DNA of 64,000 nucleotides from Euzebya tangerina (GTDB taxonomy: Bacteria > Actinomycetota > Nitriliruptoria > Euzebyales > Euzebyaceae). The notes under the pieces are model-generated. The model was not told the DNA's origin. It was given only the letters and a program-made list of their open reading frames with translations, and made no database searches. Shown in pieces: positions 48,607-57,781 of this stretch; the stretch's first letter is position 1; each line of letters opens with the position of its first letter. A program made the translations under genes and the position numbers. Location: assembly GCF_003074135.1 (NCBI RefSeq), contig NZ_PPDK01000001.1:3286001-3350000 (forward strand), written 5' to 3'.

Positions 48607-49998
48607 ATGGGCACCTCGTCACCTCTGGCTGATCGTCGCACAGCGAGGGTGGCCCTGCTCGGCCTGCTGGTTCTGGCGATCGTGATGCCGGCGCTGGCGC
48701 CCCTCCCGCAGAGCGCCCTACCGGCGGTCGATCTGGATGCGCTGCGGGGCACCCACGGCGGCGACCACGTCCGCTGGCGGCCCGACACCGACGCGGCCGG
48801 AGAGGATGCCTTCACCGCCCCGCTCGCCGCCCGCTTCACCCGCGACACCGAGCACTTCCGGATCCACTGGACCGACCAGACCGAGGACGCGGCCACACCC
48901 GAGTTCGTCGATCAGACCGCCGCCGTCTTCGAGGAGGTCTGGGAGGTCCAGATCGAGCAGTTGGGCTGGCCGGCACCACCCCCGGACAACGGCGCCGGCG
49001 GCAACGACCTGATCGACGTCTACCTGGTCGATCTCGGGATCGGCGCGTACGGCTACGCCTCGCCGGACATCGAGGCGCTCTGCGGCGGCTGCCCGGACCC
49101 GCACGGCTACCTGGTGCTCGACAACGACTACGCCGGCTTCGACCCGAGCCCTCGAGGTGCCCTCCAGGCCACCGCCTCCCACGAGTTCGGCCACCTCGTC
49201 CAGTTCGGACTGGCCTTCGAAGGGGAGGCGTGGGCCTACGAAGCCACCTCCGTCTGGCTGGAACAGCAGGTCTACCCCGACGTCGACGCCCGCTCGCAGT
49301 ACCTGGTCGACTTCGCCCGCCACCCCCACCTCCCGATCACCGACTTCGGGGAAGACGGCGGCTTCGACCGGGCTTACGGGGCCTACGTCTGGAACCTCTG
49401 GCTGTCCGACCGGTACGGCCCGGACATCATCCGTCGTGCCTGGCTGGCGTCCACAGAGTCCAGCGACCACCTGCTGGAGGGCTACGACGCCGCGCTCCGA
49501 GACGTGGGCAGCAACTTCGTGAAGGAGTATCTGGCCTTTGCGGGCGCAACCGCCGGCTGGGAGGTCGGTGGCTTCCCGACGGAGCCCGGCGCCTACCCCC
49601 GCGTCGAGCGGACCGACCTGCTCACCAGCGGAGACGTGACCGAGATCACGCTCGACCACACCGGCATGTACCTGGCGGACATCGCGGTCCCGAGTGGTGC
49701 GTCGACGGTGACCGTCACCATCCACACCGACCGGTTCATCTCGGGCGGTGTGGCGCTCGTCGCCGCAGCCGGGTCCACCGTCCTCTCCACGAGCGATGGC
49801 ACCCTGTTCGACGGCATCGGCACCGTCACGCTGGACGGCGTGGCCGGCCTCGACCGCGTCACCCTGATCCTGGTCAACGCAGACACGACCTTGGCGGTGC
49901 CGAAACCCCCTCGATCGGACAGTCCACGGTATTTTTTCACCCACGTGCCCTATCGCATAGGTGTCGATGTCGATCCTGGACCGCTTGAGAAACGTTGA
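48607..49998 (+). CDS. Secreted zinc metalloprotease-like protein (MXAN_6640-type)
   Basis: A 463-residue protein with an N-terminal signal or anchor (hydrophobic about residues 16-32) and a zinc-binding HEFGH motif (His192, Glu193, His196). The segment FEGEAWAYEATSVWLEQ follows at the place where a third ligand and a conserved acidic helix occur in this group. The C-terminal part (about 330-440) is beta-rich and may be a binding domain. The exact family name is recalled rather than verified. ATG at 48607. Confidence 0.8.
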   Translation: MGTSSPLADRRTARVALLGLLVLAIVMPALAPLPQSALPAVDLDALRGTHGGDHVRWRPDTDAAGEDAFTAPLAARFTRDTEHFRIHWTDQTEDAATPEFVDQTAAVFEEVWEVQIEQLGWPAPPPDNGAGGNDLIDVYLVDLGIGAYGYASPDIEALCGGCPDPHGYLVLDNDYAGFDPSPRGALQATASHEFGHLVQFGLAFEGEAWAYEATSVWLEQQVYPDVDARSQYLVDFARHPHLPITDFGEDGGFDRAYGAYVWNLWLSDRYGPDIIRRAWLASTESSDHLLEGYDAALRDVGSNFVKEYLAFAGATAGWEVGGFPTEPGAYPRVERTDLLTSGDVTEITLDHTGMYLADIAVPSGASTVTVTIHTDRFISGGVALVAAAGSTVLSTSDGTLFDGIGTVTLDGVAGLDRVTLILVNADTTLAVPKPPRSDSPRYFFTHVPYRIGVDVDPGPLEKR

Positions 49999-50096
49999 GA
50001 CCACCGTGCGTTACCCTGCGATGCAGGACAGGCTCGACGCAGAACGTCGTCGACCGACACCACCACCACACGTACAGACGAGGGATTGAATCCACC

Positions 50097-50771
50097 ATGA
50101 GTGACCAGGGCTGGAACACGCCGCAGGACCCCAACGCCGACCAAGGCTGGAACACACCGCCACCGGGCGGTCAGGCGCCGCCTCCGGCGAACCCGGCGCC
50201 GCCCAACCCAGCCGGCGACTGGGGCCAGGCACCGGGCGGCAACCAACCGCAGTGGGGCCAGCAGCCACCTCCCTCTGCGCGACCGCAGCAGGGCACCCCT
50301 CAACAGGGCGGCCAGCCGCAGCAGTGGGGCCAGCAGCCACCACCTCCGCAGCAGGGTGGCGGGCAGTGGGGCCAGCAGCCCCCCGGACAGCAGAACTGGG
50401 GGCAGCAGGGCGGCGCGCCACAGCAATCTGGAGGCATCGACCCACCAATCGCCGGGATCCTGGCCTACCTGTTCGGCTGGATCGGCGGCCTCGTCGTCTA
50501 CCTCGTGAACAAGGACAACCTGTCCCGCTTCCACGGGGCTCAGTCGATCCTGCTGAACATCGCGTTCGTCGCCTTCTACATCGCGATCTTCATCCTCGTG
50601 TTCGTCCTCAGCTTCATCTCGGACTTCTTCGGGTTCCTCTTCATCTTCGTCCCGTTCATCGGACTGGGAATCCTGGGGCTTGCGATCTACCTGATGGTCA
50701 AGGCCTACCAGGGCGAGAAGGTCGTCCTGCCGGTCATCGGCCCGATCGCGGAGAGCTGGGCCGCCAAGTAG
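50097..50771 (+). CDS. DUF4870 (Tic20-like) membrane protein with Pro/Gln/Gly-rich N-terminus
   Basis: A 224-residue protein. The first 110 residues are low-complexity, with repeated WGQQPP units. The C-terminal half has three membrane spans (about 115-135, 150-190 and 195-215) with a HGAQSILLN segment typical of DUF4870. The role is unknown; a similar layout is seen in actinobacterial envelope proteins. ATG at 50097. It is convergent with the aat gene, with 16 bp between the stops. Confidence 0.85.
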   Translation: MSDQGWNTPQDPNADQGWNTPPPGGQAPPPANPAPPNPAGDWGQAPGGNQPQWGQQPPPSARPQQGTPQQGGQPQQWGQQPPPPQQGGGQWGQQPPGQQNWGQQGGAPQQSGGIDPPIAGILAYLFGWIGGLVVYLVNKDNLSRFHGAQSILLNIAFVAFYIAIFILVFVLSFISDFFGFLFIFVPFIGLGILGLAIYLMVKAYQGEKVVLPVIGPIAESWAAK

Positions 50772-50787
50772 GGCGCCTCCAGAGCAG

Positions 50788-51510
50788 TCAGTCGAAGTGG
50801 ACCGGGTGCGCGCGCACCCGGTCCAACTCGTCCAGGAAGGTGCTGCGCGGAAGGATCTCCGCACCCATGGTGAGCAGATGCTCGGTGGGGAGTTGAGCAT
50901 CGATCAGGGTGAAGCCGCGTGTGACCAGGTGGTCGTCCAGGGCCACCAGCGCGACCTTGGAGGCGTCGGAGACCCGGTGGAACATCGACTCCCCGGTGAA
51001 CACCCCGCCGATCACGATGCCGTAGAGCCCACCGACCAGGTCGGCGTCCTGCCACACCTCGACCGAGTGGGCGTGGCCTGCCTCGTGCAGCACGGCGTAC
51101 GCGGTCTGCATCGAGGGCGTGATCCAGGTCCCCTCGCCCGGCCGGTCCGCGCAGGCGCCCATGACCGCCTCGAAGGCCTCGTCCCGGGTCACCGTGAATC
51201 CGCCATGGCGGATTCGCTGCCGCAGGCTGCGTGAACGCCTGACCGACCCGACGCGGAAGGCGGCGCGGGGGTCCGGGGACCACCAGTAGACCTCTCCCCT
51301 GCCGTCGGGCCAGGGAAAGATGCCGTGGGCGTACGCCTCCAGCAGCACCTCGGGGGTGAAGTCCTCTCCGACGGCCAGCGGCGCGTCAGCCGGTGCCGTT
51401 CGCGGATCGGGGAAGATCCCGACGGCTACACACCCATGGCGTGGACACCGCCGTCGCAGTGGATGATCTCCCCGGTCACGCCGGGCATCCAGTCGCTCAG
51501 CAGTGCGCAC
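50788..51510 (-). CDS. aat: Leucyl/phenylalanyl-tRNA-protein transferase
   Basis: An Aat enzyme, which transfers Leu or Phe to N-terminal Arg or Lys for degradation by the N-end rule. The signatures are EAYAHGIFPWP, WWSPDPRAAF, AHSVEVW and the GVFTGESMFHR segment. In this reading frame the only canonical start upstream of the family region is a GTG at 51510. This gives an N-terminal extension of about 27 residues and overlaps fabI by 85 bp; a non-canonical start near 51430 is possible. It is last in the fab operon. Confidence 0.88.
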   Translation of the reverse strand: MRTAERLDARRDRGDHPLRRRCPRHGCVAVGIFPDPRTAPADAPLAVGEDFTPEVLLEAYAHGIFPWPDGRGEVYWWSPDPRAAFRVGSVRRSRSLRQRIRHGGFTVTRDEAFEAVMGACADRPGEGTWITPSMQTAYAVLHEAGHAHSVEVWQDADLVGGLYGIVIGGVFTGESMFHRVSDASKVALVALDDHLVTRGFTLIDAQLPTEHLLTMGAEILPRSTFLDELDRVRAHPVHFD

Positions 51511-52214
51511 ACCGCTCGGCCGACCGGCTCGGTGTCGGTGATGTCCCAGCCCAAGGGCGCCCGGTCGTCCCAGGTGTCCTCGAACTGCGAGAAGCCCTCG
51601 ATCTGTCGGGCTGCCATGGTCTTGAGCGGTCCGGCCGCGATCAGGTTGACCCTCGTGCCCTGCGCGCCGAGCTCGCGGGCGGTGTACCGACAGGCGGCCT
51701 CCAAGCCGGCCTTGGCGACGCCCATCCAGTCGTAGGACGGCCAGGCGACGGTGGCATCGAAGTCAAGCCCGACGTAGGAGCCACCACCGCTTGCCTTCAG
51801 CAGCGGCGCGAAGGCAGCGCCCAGTGCGGGGAAGGAGTAGGTGCTGATCTGCATCGCCGTGGCGACGTCCTCCCACGGCGTCTCCATGAACGTTCCGCCG
51901 ATCGCACTGTTCGGCGCGAAGCCGATTGCGTGGACCAGGCCATCCAGCTTCCCCCAGCGGTCGTCCAGGTCCGCGACGACGGCGGCGACCATGTCCGGAT
52001 CGCTGACGTCCATCTCCAGGACGTCGGGCTCGGTGGGCAGCCGTGTCGCCACCCGTCTGGTCAGGCGAATGCCCTTCCCGAACCCGGTCAGCACGATCTC
52101 GGCACCAGCCTCCTGCGCCAGTCGCGCGGTCGCGAACGCGATCGAGGCTTCGGTCAAGACCCCCGTGACGAGGATCTTCTTGCCGGCCAACATGCCGGAC
52201 GTGTCACTGCTCAC
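51426..52214 (-). CDS. fabI: Enoyl-[acyl-carrier-protein] reductase, InhA-like FabI
   Basis: A 262-residue NADH-dependent enoyl-ACP reductase. The Tyr-x6-Lys catalytic pair lies in SYDWMGVAK, and GLDFDATVAWPSYDW matches the active-site region of mycobacterial InhA. An N-terminal VTGVLTEASIAF nucleotide loop is also InhA-like. It carries out the last step of each FASII elongation cycle. The GTG start at 52214 is 13 bp after the fabF stop; its 3' end overlaps aat. Confidence 0.95.
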   Translation of the reverse strand: MSSDTSGMLAGKKILVTGVLTEASIAFATARLAQEAGAEIVLTGFGKGIRLTRRVATRLPTEPDVLEMDVSDPDMVAAVVADLDDRWGKLDGLVHAIGFAPNSAIGGTFMETPWEDVATAMQISTYSFPALGAAFAPLLKASGGGSYVGLDFDATVAWPSYDWMGVAKAGLEAACRYTARELGAQGTRVNLIAAGPLKTMAARQIEGFSQFEDTWDDRAPLGWDITDTEPVGRAVCALLSDWMPGVTGEIIHCDGGVHAMGV

Positions 52215-52227
52215 GGCGCTCTCCGTC

Positions 52228-53466
52228 TCAGCGTGGGCTGGTCAGGGCCAGCACGGCATTCTGCCCACCGAAGCCGAACGAGTCGCTGATGACGACATCG
52301 ACGTCGGTCTCGCGGGGTGCTCCGCCGACGACGTCGATCTCGATCTCAGGGTCTTGGTTCTCGAGGTTCGCCGTCGGCGGCACGGTGTTGTGGTGGATCG
52401 TCAGGCCGCTGAAGATGGCCTCGATGGCGCCGGCGCCCCCGAGCGCATGCCCGGTGACCCCCTTGGTGGATGTCACCGATGGGCCGTGTGGCATGACACG
52501 GCTGATCATGCGCGACTCGCTGAGGTCGTTCAGCGGTGTCGAGGTGCCGTGTGCGTTGACGTGGTCGACGTCGGAGGCGGACAGGTCGGCGTCGGCCAGC
52601 GCCGCGCGGAGCGCACCTTCCCCACCAGCTCCCTCCGGATGTGGTGCGGTCACGTGGTGGCCGTCAGCGCTCGCGCCGTATCCGGCGACGTCGGCGTACC
52701 GGCGTACCGCACGAGCATCGGCATCGCGGGCCCGCTCGAGGATCACCACACCGGCGGCCTCCCCGGCCACGAACCCGTCGCGGTCGCTGTCGAACGGTCG
52801 TGATGCGGCCGCCGGGTCGTCAACGCGCCCCGACAGGGCCGTCATGTTCGCAAAGCCGGCGATCGAGAGCGGAGTGATTCCCGACTCCGTCCCGCCGGCG
52901 ATCACGAGGTCGCAGCGGTCCAGCCGGAGCAGGTCCAGCGCCGAGCCGATGGCCGTGGCTCCCGACGCGCACGCGGTGGCGGTGCAGAAGTTCGGTCCGT
53001 GCGCATCGAACTCCATGGCCACGTGTCCCGCGGCCATGTTGGGGATCATGCGTGGGATGAGGTGCGGGGACACGCGGTCGTGGCCACGCTCCAGGAGCAC
53101 CGAGTGCTCCTGCTCCCAGGTCGGTGCCCCACCCATGCCGCAGCCGATGACGACACCGATGCGGGCGCCGTCCCAGCTCTCCGGGTCAAGCCCGGCATCC
53201 TCGATGGCCTCCTTGGCAGCCACGAGGGTCAGCTGGACGAACCGGTCCAACTTCCGGGCGCGCCGGCCGAGCTGCTCCTTGCCGTCGAAGTCCTCCGCCC
53301 GGCAGGACATCGTGACGTCCAACCCCTCCAGGGCCGGGTCGGTGGTCGCCGTGCCCTCGCCTCGCAGCACAGCCTCCCACGACTGCTTCACGCCGATGCC
53401 GCCGGAGGTCACCATTCCCATACCCGTGATGGTGACGTCGGGTTTCGCTCCTCCGCCGTCAGACAC
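52228..53466 (-). CDS. fabF: 3-oxoacyl-ACP synthase II (FabF/KasA-type)
   Basis: A 412-residue ketosynthase with the Cys-His-His triad: Cys in TATACASGATA, His in NAHGTSTPLND and His in GHALGGAGAIE. It condenses malonyl-ACP with acyl-ACP. GTG start at 53466, which overlaps the acpP stop by 8 bp. The open frame extends to 53502 but inside acpP. Followed by fabI after 13 bp. Confidence 0.95.
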   Translation of the reverse strand: MSDGGGAKPDVTITGMGMVTSGGIGVKQSWEAVLRGEGTATTDPALEGLDVTMSCRAEDFDGKEQLGRRARKLDRFVQLTLVAAKEAIEDAGLDPESWDGARIGVVIGCGMGGAPTWEQEHSVLLERGHDRVSPHLIPRMIPNMAAGHVAMEFDAHGPNFCTATACASGATAIGSALDLLRLDRCDLVIAGGTESGITPLSIAGFANMTALSGRVDDPAAASRPFDSDRDGFVAGEAAGVVILERARDADARAVRRYADVAGYGASADGHHVTAPHPEGAGGEGALRAALADADLSASDVDHVNAHGTSTPLNDLSESRMISRVMPHGPSVTSTKGVTGHALGGAGAIEAIFSGLTIHHNTVPPTANLENQDPEIEIDVVGGAPRETDVDVVISDSFGFGGQNAVLALTSPR

Positions 53467-53695
53467 TGGCGCCCTTGGCCTCCAGCAGCTTCGCCGCGTC
53501 ATCCACGGTCTTCAGCTCGGCTGCTTCGTCGTCGGTGATCTTGACGCCGAGATCGTCCTCCACGGCCATGGAGAACTCGACGAGGTCCAGTGAGTCCAGA
53601 TCGAGCTCCTCGAACGTGGAGTCCTTGGTGACCTCGTCGGCCGCGATCCCGAACTTGTCATCGAGCATTTCAACGATCTTGTCGTAGATGGTCAT
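53459..53695 (-). CDS. acpP: Acyl carrier protein
   Basis: A 78-residue ACP. The phosphopantetheine attachment Ser is in LDLDSLDLVEF, and the whole sequence is acidic with the standard four-helix pattern. It carries growing acyl chains between FabH, FabF and FabI. ATG at 53695; the stop overlaps the fabF GTG by 8 bp. Confidence 0.97.
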   Translation of the reverse strand: MTIYDKIVEMLDDKFGIAADEVTKDSTFEELDLDSLDLVEFSMAVEDDLGVKITDDEAAELKTVDDAAKLLEAKGASV

Positions 53696-53791
53696 GGTGT
53701 CCCTCCAGGAACGGTTGGTGTTCCGCTGACGCGGTGTGGTTGACAGATGGTGGTCGGTATGGCGTGGCGTGCCTGAGGATGTTCTAGCCGC

Positions 53792-54826
53792 TCAGGCGGG
53801 CATCTCGGGGAGTTCCGGCCAGATCAGTGTGCCGGACCCCCAGGTGAGTCCGGCGCCGAACGCCGTCAGGAGGACCCGCTGGCCGGCCGTGGTGAAGCCC
53901 TGCTGGTGGGCGTGGGTCATGGCCAGGGGAATGGAGGCGCCCGAGGTGTTGCCCACCTTGTCCAGATTCACGAAGCTGATGGAGGTGTCGATGCCGAGTT
54001 CGCGACAGACGGCATCGAGGATCCGGACGTTGGCCTGGTGCCCGATCACGGCGTCGAGGTCGCCCAGCTCCCAGCCGCGTGCGGCCAGTGCCACACGGCT
54101 GGACTCGGCCATGGCGGGGATGGCTTGCCGGTAGACCTCGCGACCGGCCATGAACAGGTAGTCGTCGTCGGTGTTCTCGCGGGTCGGCTCGGGTGGGGTG
54201 CGACCGCCGAAGCCGTTGACGGTGATCAGGTCGCTGCCACCCCCGTCGGCACCGAGATCGAACGGCCCGAATGCGCCAGGCTCGTCCGGCTCACCGGCAC
54301 GCACGACCACGGCCCCGGCACCGTCACCGAAGATGACTGCGGTGTTGCGGTCCTCCGGGTTGAGGAACGACGACATGACCTCGGTGCCGATGATCAGCAC
54401 ACGCTGGGCGGTGCCAGCCGCGATGAGTCCCTGGGCGGTCGCGGCGGCGTAGACGAACCCGCTGCACACCGCGGACACGTCGAACGCGGGGATGTGACCC
54501 AGTCCGAGCTCGGCCGCGACGTCGGGCGCGGTCGCCGGGCAGAGGCGGTCGGGTGTCATGGTCGCGAGCACCAGCGCGTCGACGTCGGTGCGCCCATCGT
54601 TGGTTGCCTTGAGGGCCTCACGCCCGGCCTCGACGGCCAGGTGCAGCGAGGTCTGGCCCTCGGCGGCGACCCGGCGCTCGCGGATCCCGGTCCGGCTGGC
54701 GATCCACTCGTCGGAGGTGTCCATCACCTTGGAGAGGTCGTCGTTGGTGACGATGCGCTCCGGCAGGTAGCCACCGACACCGACGAGGACCATGGCCGGC
54801 GGCCGGGCCGAGGTGGGATTGCTCAC
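53792..54826 (-). CDS. fabH: 3-oxoacyl-ACP synthase III (FabH)
   Basis: A 344-residue initiating ketosynthase. The triad is Cys in DVSAVCSGFVYAA, His in IGHQANVRIL and Asn in VGNTSGAS. It condenses an acyl-CoA primer with malonyl-ACP. GTG start at 54826. First gene of the run fabH-acpP-fabF-fabI-aat; the 96 bp to acpP may hold a secondary promoter. fabD and fabG are not here. Confidence 0.95.
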   Translation of the reverse strand: MSNPTSARPPAMVLVGVGGYLPERIVTNDDLSKVMDTSDEWIASRTGIRERRVAAEGQTSLHLAVEAGREALKATNDGRTDVDALVLATMTPDRLCPATAPDVAAELGLGHIPAFDVSAVCSGFVYAAATAQGLIAAGTAQRVLIIGTEVMSSFLNPEDRNTAVIFGDGAGAVVVRAGEPDEPGAFGPFDLGADGGGSDLITVNGFGGRTPPEPTRENTDDDYLFMAGREVYRQAIPAMAESSRVALAARGWELGDLDAVIGHQANVRILDAVCRELGIDTSISFVNLDKVGNTSGASIPLAMTHAHQQGFTTAGQRVLLTAFGAGLTWGSGTLIWPELPEMPA

Positions 54827-54941
54827 GGTTGCGTTCCTAGCGTTGGCAGTGCAGCTGTCCGGGGACGAGCGGCTGTGTCACGGCACGGTACCCATTCGAG
54901 CACTGCACCACTCGTGACCGAACGGTGTCCGGACGGGCGAC

Positions 54942-55544
54942 TCAGCGAGCCGGTGTCGCCGCCGTTGCCCCGACCGCGACGTGGCAGGAACGGCACACCG
55001 GCTCGTAGCGCACGCGATCGCCCGTCACGTCGCCGACGAGGACCTGATCGCCGTCGGTCACCATCACACCGTCGACCAGTCGGGCGTTCAGCGTTGCGAT
55101 CTCACCACAGGCACACAGCGGACCGGTCGGCAAGGTGACCAGACGGTCGGCGAGCTCCACCAATCGTGCGGAGGAGGGGAACAGCCGGGTCCGGAAGTCG
55201 GTGAGCAGCCCGAAGGCCTCGACGGTCACGTCCAACTCATCAGCGATGCGCGCCAACTGCTCGATCTGTTCGGGCGCGAAGAAGTGCGCCTCGTCGGCGA
55301 CGACGTGCTTGACGCCGTCCTCCCGCACGGCCGCGGAGATCATCTCCCACAGGTCGGTGTCGCCATCGATCACCTCGGCTGGTGCGGAGACGCCGAGCCG
55401 CGAGGCGACCATGCCCTGCTCACGGGGTTGCATGACGATGAGCATGCCGGTCATGCCCCGGGCGCCGACGTGGTGGTGTCGCACCAGGGCTGCGAGGCTC
55501 TTGCCGCCGCCCATGGGCGCGTGGGAGAAGGTCAGGTGTGCCAC
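54942..55544 (-). CDS. tdk: Thymidine kinase (TK1-like)
   Basis: A 200-residue type II thymidine kinase. The P-loop is APMGGGKS (residues 9-16), the Walker B-like VVADEAHFF follows, and a lasso region with zinc ligands CACG and CRSC is at the C-terminal part. It salvages thymidine. The GTG start at 55544 is followed by the short family N-terminus. No obvious operon partner. Confidence 0.92.
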   Translation of the reverse strand: MAHLTFSHAPMGGGKSLAALVRHHHVGARGMTGMLIVMQPREQGMVASRLGVSAPAEVIDGDTDLWEMISAAVREDGVKHVVADEAHFFAPEQIEQLARIADELDVTVEAFGLLTDFRTRLFPSSARLVELADRLVTLPTGPLCACGEIATLNARLVDGVMVTDGDQVLVGDVTGDRVRYEPVCRSCHVAVGATAATPAR

Positions 55545-55597
55545 GCATCAGAGTCTTGCATCCGGTGACCGTCGCAGCGGGGAGGTGACACGGCCGA

Positions 55598-56005
55598 TCA
55601 GGCGGGCTCACCCAGCACGTCGCGGATGAAGTCCGGGATCGAACGCTTGCCGGTGCCGTCCGTGGCGATCACGACGTAGGTGGTGCTGGCCGTCACGTAC
55701 GACTCCTCCCCCACCCGGGCGTCGAAGTCCAGCACGAAGCTGGTGGTCCCCAGCCGGGCTGTGGTCACCTGGATCCGAAGGTCGTCGCCCCATCGGACCC
55801 CGCGCCGCCACGTGGTCTCGTTGTGGACCAGCTGCACGTCGTAGCCGCGGTCCATCATCGCCTGGTACGGCAGCCCGCCGGCGCCCAGGAACGCGGTGAA
55901 GGCATCGTCGAAGTAGGCGAGGTACCAGGAGTTGAACACCACGCCCTGCTGGTCCACCTCCATGTATCTGACGGTGACCGGGTGGGTGAAGACGTCGCTG
56001 GACAT
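55598..56005 (-). CDS. Hotdog-fold acyl-CoA thioesterase (4-hydroxybenzoyl-CoA thioesterase family)
   Basis: A 135-residue hotdog protein. The N-terminal YMEVDQQGVVFNSWYLAYF segment places the catalytic Asp (residue 18) as in YbgC/4HBT enzymes. It hydrolyses acyl-CoA esters; the chain length is unknown. ATG at 56005. The divergent M20 gene starts at 56026, so only 20 bp separate the starts. Confidence 0.9.
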   Translation of the reverse strand: MSSDVFTHPVTVRYMEVDQQGVVFNSWYLAYFDDAFTAFLGAGGLPYQAMMDRGYDVQLVHNETTWRRGVRWGDDLRIQVTTARLGTTSFVLDFDARVGEESYVTASTTYVVIATDGTGKRSIPDFIRDVLGEPA

Positions 56006-56010
56006 GCCCG

Positions 56011-56016
56011 TAGGAT
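56011..56016 (+). promoter_or_regulatory. Putative -10 hexamer TAGGAT for the M20 dipeptidase gene
   Basis: TAGGAT ends 9 nt before the ATG at 56026. With only 20 bp between the divergent starts, its -35 would lie inside the thioesterase gene. A leaderless transcript is likely. Confidence 0.4.
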
Positions 56017-56025
56017 GCCAAAGTC

Positions 56026-57429
56026 ATGGCGACCCCTACCGCTGACATGACCGCCGCGCTCTCAGCCGCCCTGACCGCGGGTGCGGCTCAGGCCAGGGCC
56101 GACCTCGAGGAGCTGTGCCGGATCCCGGGCATCGCCTTCGATGGCTTCGACCCGTCACAGCTGCAGCGGTCGGCGGAGGCGACGGCGGCGCTGCTCGAAC
56201 GGTCTGGCCTGCAGGGCGTCCGCATCCTGACGGACGGCGGTGCCGCCCCCGCGGTGTACGGCGAGCACGCCGCTGCCGGCCCGGGACAGCCGACGGTGCT
56301 GCTGTACGCCCACCACGACGTGCAGCCGACGGGTGAGGTGGACGCCTGGACCTCGCCCCCCTTCGAGCCGACCGAGCGGGACGGCCGGCTCTACGGCCGT
56401 GGCTGCGCCGACGACAAGGCCGGGGTGGTGGCGCACGCCAGCGCCGTGGCTGCCTGGATCGAGGCGGCTGGTGCTCCGCCGGTCAACGTCAAGGTCATCA
56501 TCGAGGGCGAGGAGGAGATCGGCTCACCACACCTCGACGCCTTCTTGGAGGCCACCGGCGATCTGCTGACCGCCGACGCGGCGGTCATCGCCGACCTGGT
56601 CAACTGGCAGGTCGGGGTGCCCTCGCTGACCACCGTCCTGCGCGGCATGGTCGACGTCCACGTCACCGTCGAGGTCCTCGACCACGCCGTCCACAGCGGG
56701 ATGTACGGCGGCCCGGTCCCAGATCCGCTCACGGCGCTCGCGAAGCTGGTCGCCTCCCTGACCGATGAGCACGGCGTCGCCACGGTGCCGGGCTTGCGCG
56801 CCGGACTGCGGGGCCCCTCCCCCTCCGAGCAGGCATCCCTCGATGCGTTGGACTTCCAGGTTGATCGCTTCCGCGCCGAAGCTGGCCTCCGCGACGGCGT
56901 GCCCTTCGGCGGGGATCCCGACCTCCCGGTGCTCCAGCGGATCTGGATGGAGCCGTTCCTCAGCGTCCTCGGGATCGATGCGCCGCCGACGCAGCAGGCC
57001 ACCAACGCGATCCAGCCACACGCGTCAGCGAAGCTGGGCCTGCGCGTCGGCCCCGGTCAGGATGCCGCGGCGATTCGCGATGTCTTGGTCGACCACCTGA
57101 ACGCCCAGACGCCGCTGGGTGCTCGTGTCGAGGCGCGGCCGGGGGCCGCCGGAGACCCCTTCGAGACCAACACCGACACCCGCGCCGCCCAGGCCATGCT
57201 GTCGGCGCTGGAGGAGGGGTACGACACCGCGCCGGTGCTGATGGGCTGTGGTGGCTCCATCCCCCTCCTCGGTCCTCTCCAGGCGGCCAACCCCGACGCG
57301 GCCATGCTGCTGGTGGGCGTGGAGGATCCCGACTCCCGGGCCCACGGGATCGATGAGTCCCTCCACCTCGCCGACTGGGAGTCAGCCCGCGCCTCGATCG
57401 CCCTGCTCCTGGGCAAGCTGGCGACGTGA
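56026..57429 (+). CDS. M20-family dipeptidase/peptidase
   Basis: A 467-residue M20 zinc dipeptidase. Ligands are visible as AHHDVQP, GRGCADDKAG, the Glu pair in IEGEEEIG, Asp in VIADLVNW and a late HGIDESL. It is close to the carnosinase-like/ArgE-like dipeptidases. ATG at 56026. Its stop overlaps the next gene by 4 bp (GTGA). Confidence 0.93.
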   Translation: MATPTADMTAALSAALTAGAAQARADLEELCRIPGIAFDGFDPSQLQRSAEATAALLERSGLQGVRILTDGGAAPAVYGEHAAAGPGQPTVLLYAHHDVQPTGEVDAWTSPPFEPTERDGRLYGRGCADDKAGVVAHASAVAAWIEAAGAPPVNVKVIIEGEEEIGSPHLDAFLEATGDLLTADAAVIADLVNWQVGVPSLTTVLRGMVDVHVTVEVLDHAVHSGMYGGPVPDPLTALAKLVASLTDEHGVATVPGLRAGLRGPSPSEQASLDALDFQVDRFRAEAGLRDGVPFGGDPDLPVLQRIWMEPFLSVLGIDAPPTQQATNAIQPHASAKLGLRVGPGQDAAAIRDVLVDHLNAQTPLGARVEARPGAAGDPFETNTDTRAAQAMLSALEEGYDTAPVLMGCGGSIPLLGPLQAANPDAAMLLVGVEDPDSRAHGIDESLHLADWESARASIALLLGKLAT

Positions 57430-57752
57430 GCCAGCAGTCGGAGTACGACGCCGCCTACTTCACCCTCCTTCGGGCCAGGGAGGATCTGGACCACCTGACC
57501 CGGTACACCGAGTTCCTCGAGACCGAACTCGCGCGGCTGGCGACCTTCGCCGCCACGATCGACACCGGGGCCGAGGACATACCCCGGAAGTTCCGCAAGT
57601 TGGTGGACTCGACCGACAAGGTCGTCATCGAGGCCATCGGGCGGCGCCGTGCGATCGTGCTCTCCGAGCGGGACAAGATGCCCGATCGAATCGCCGCGCA
57701 GGAGGCGTTCGTCGCCGAGTGTGAGGCGGAGGCCGACGCGCTGCGACCCTGA
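57426..57752 (+). CDS. Small coiled-coil protein of unknown function, 108 aa
   Basis: A 108-residue, mostly helical, charged protein with heptad-like Leu/Ile spacing and no Cys. No family is recognised. The GTG start overlaps the M20 stop by 4 bp, so it is co-translated with it. It may be a regulatory or structural partner, but this is guesswork. Confidence 0.65.
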   Translation: MSQQSEYDAAYFTLLRAREDLDHLTRYTEFLETELARLATFAATIDTGAEDIPRKFRKLVDSTDKVVIEAIGRRRAIVLSERDKMPDRIAAQEAFVAECEAEADALRP

Positions 57753-57781
57753 CGCTCCAGGGCGGGACGCCTGACGCAGCG

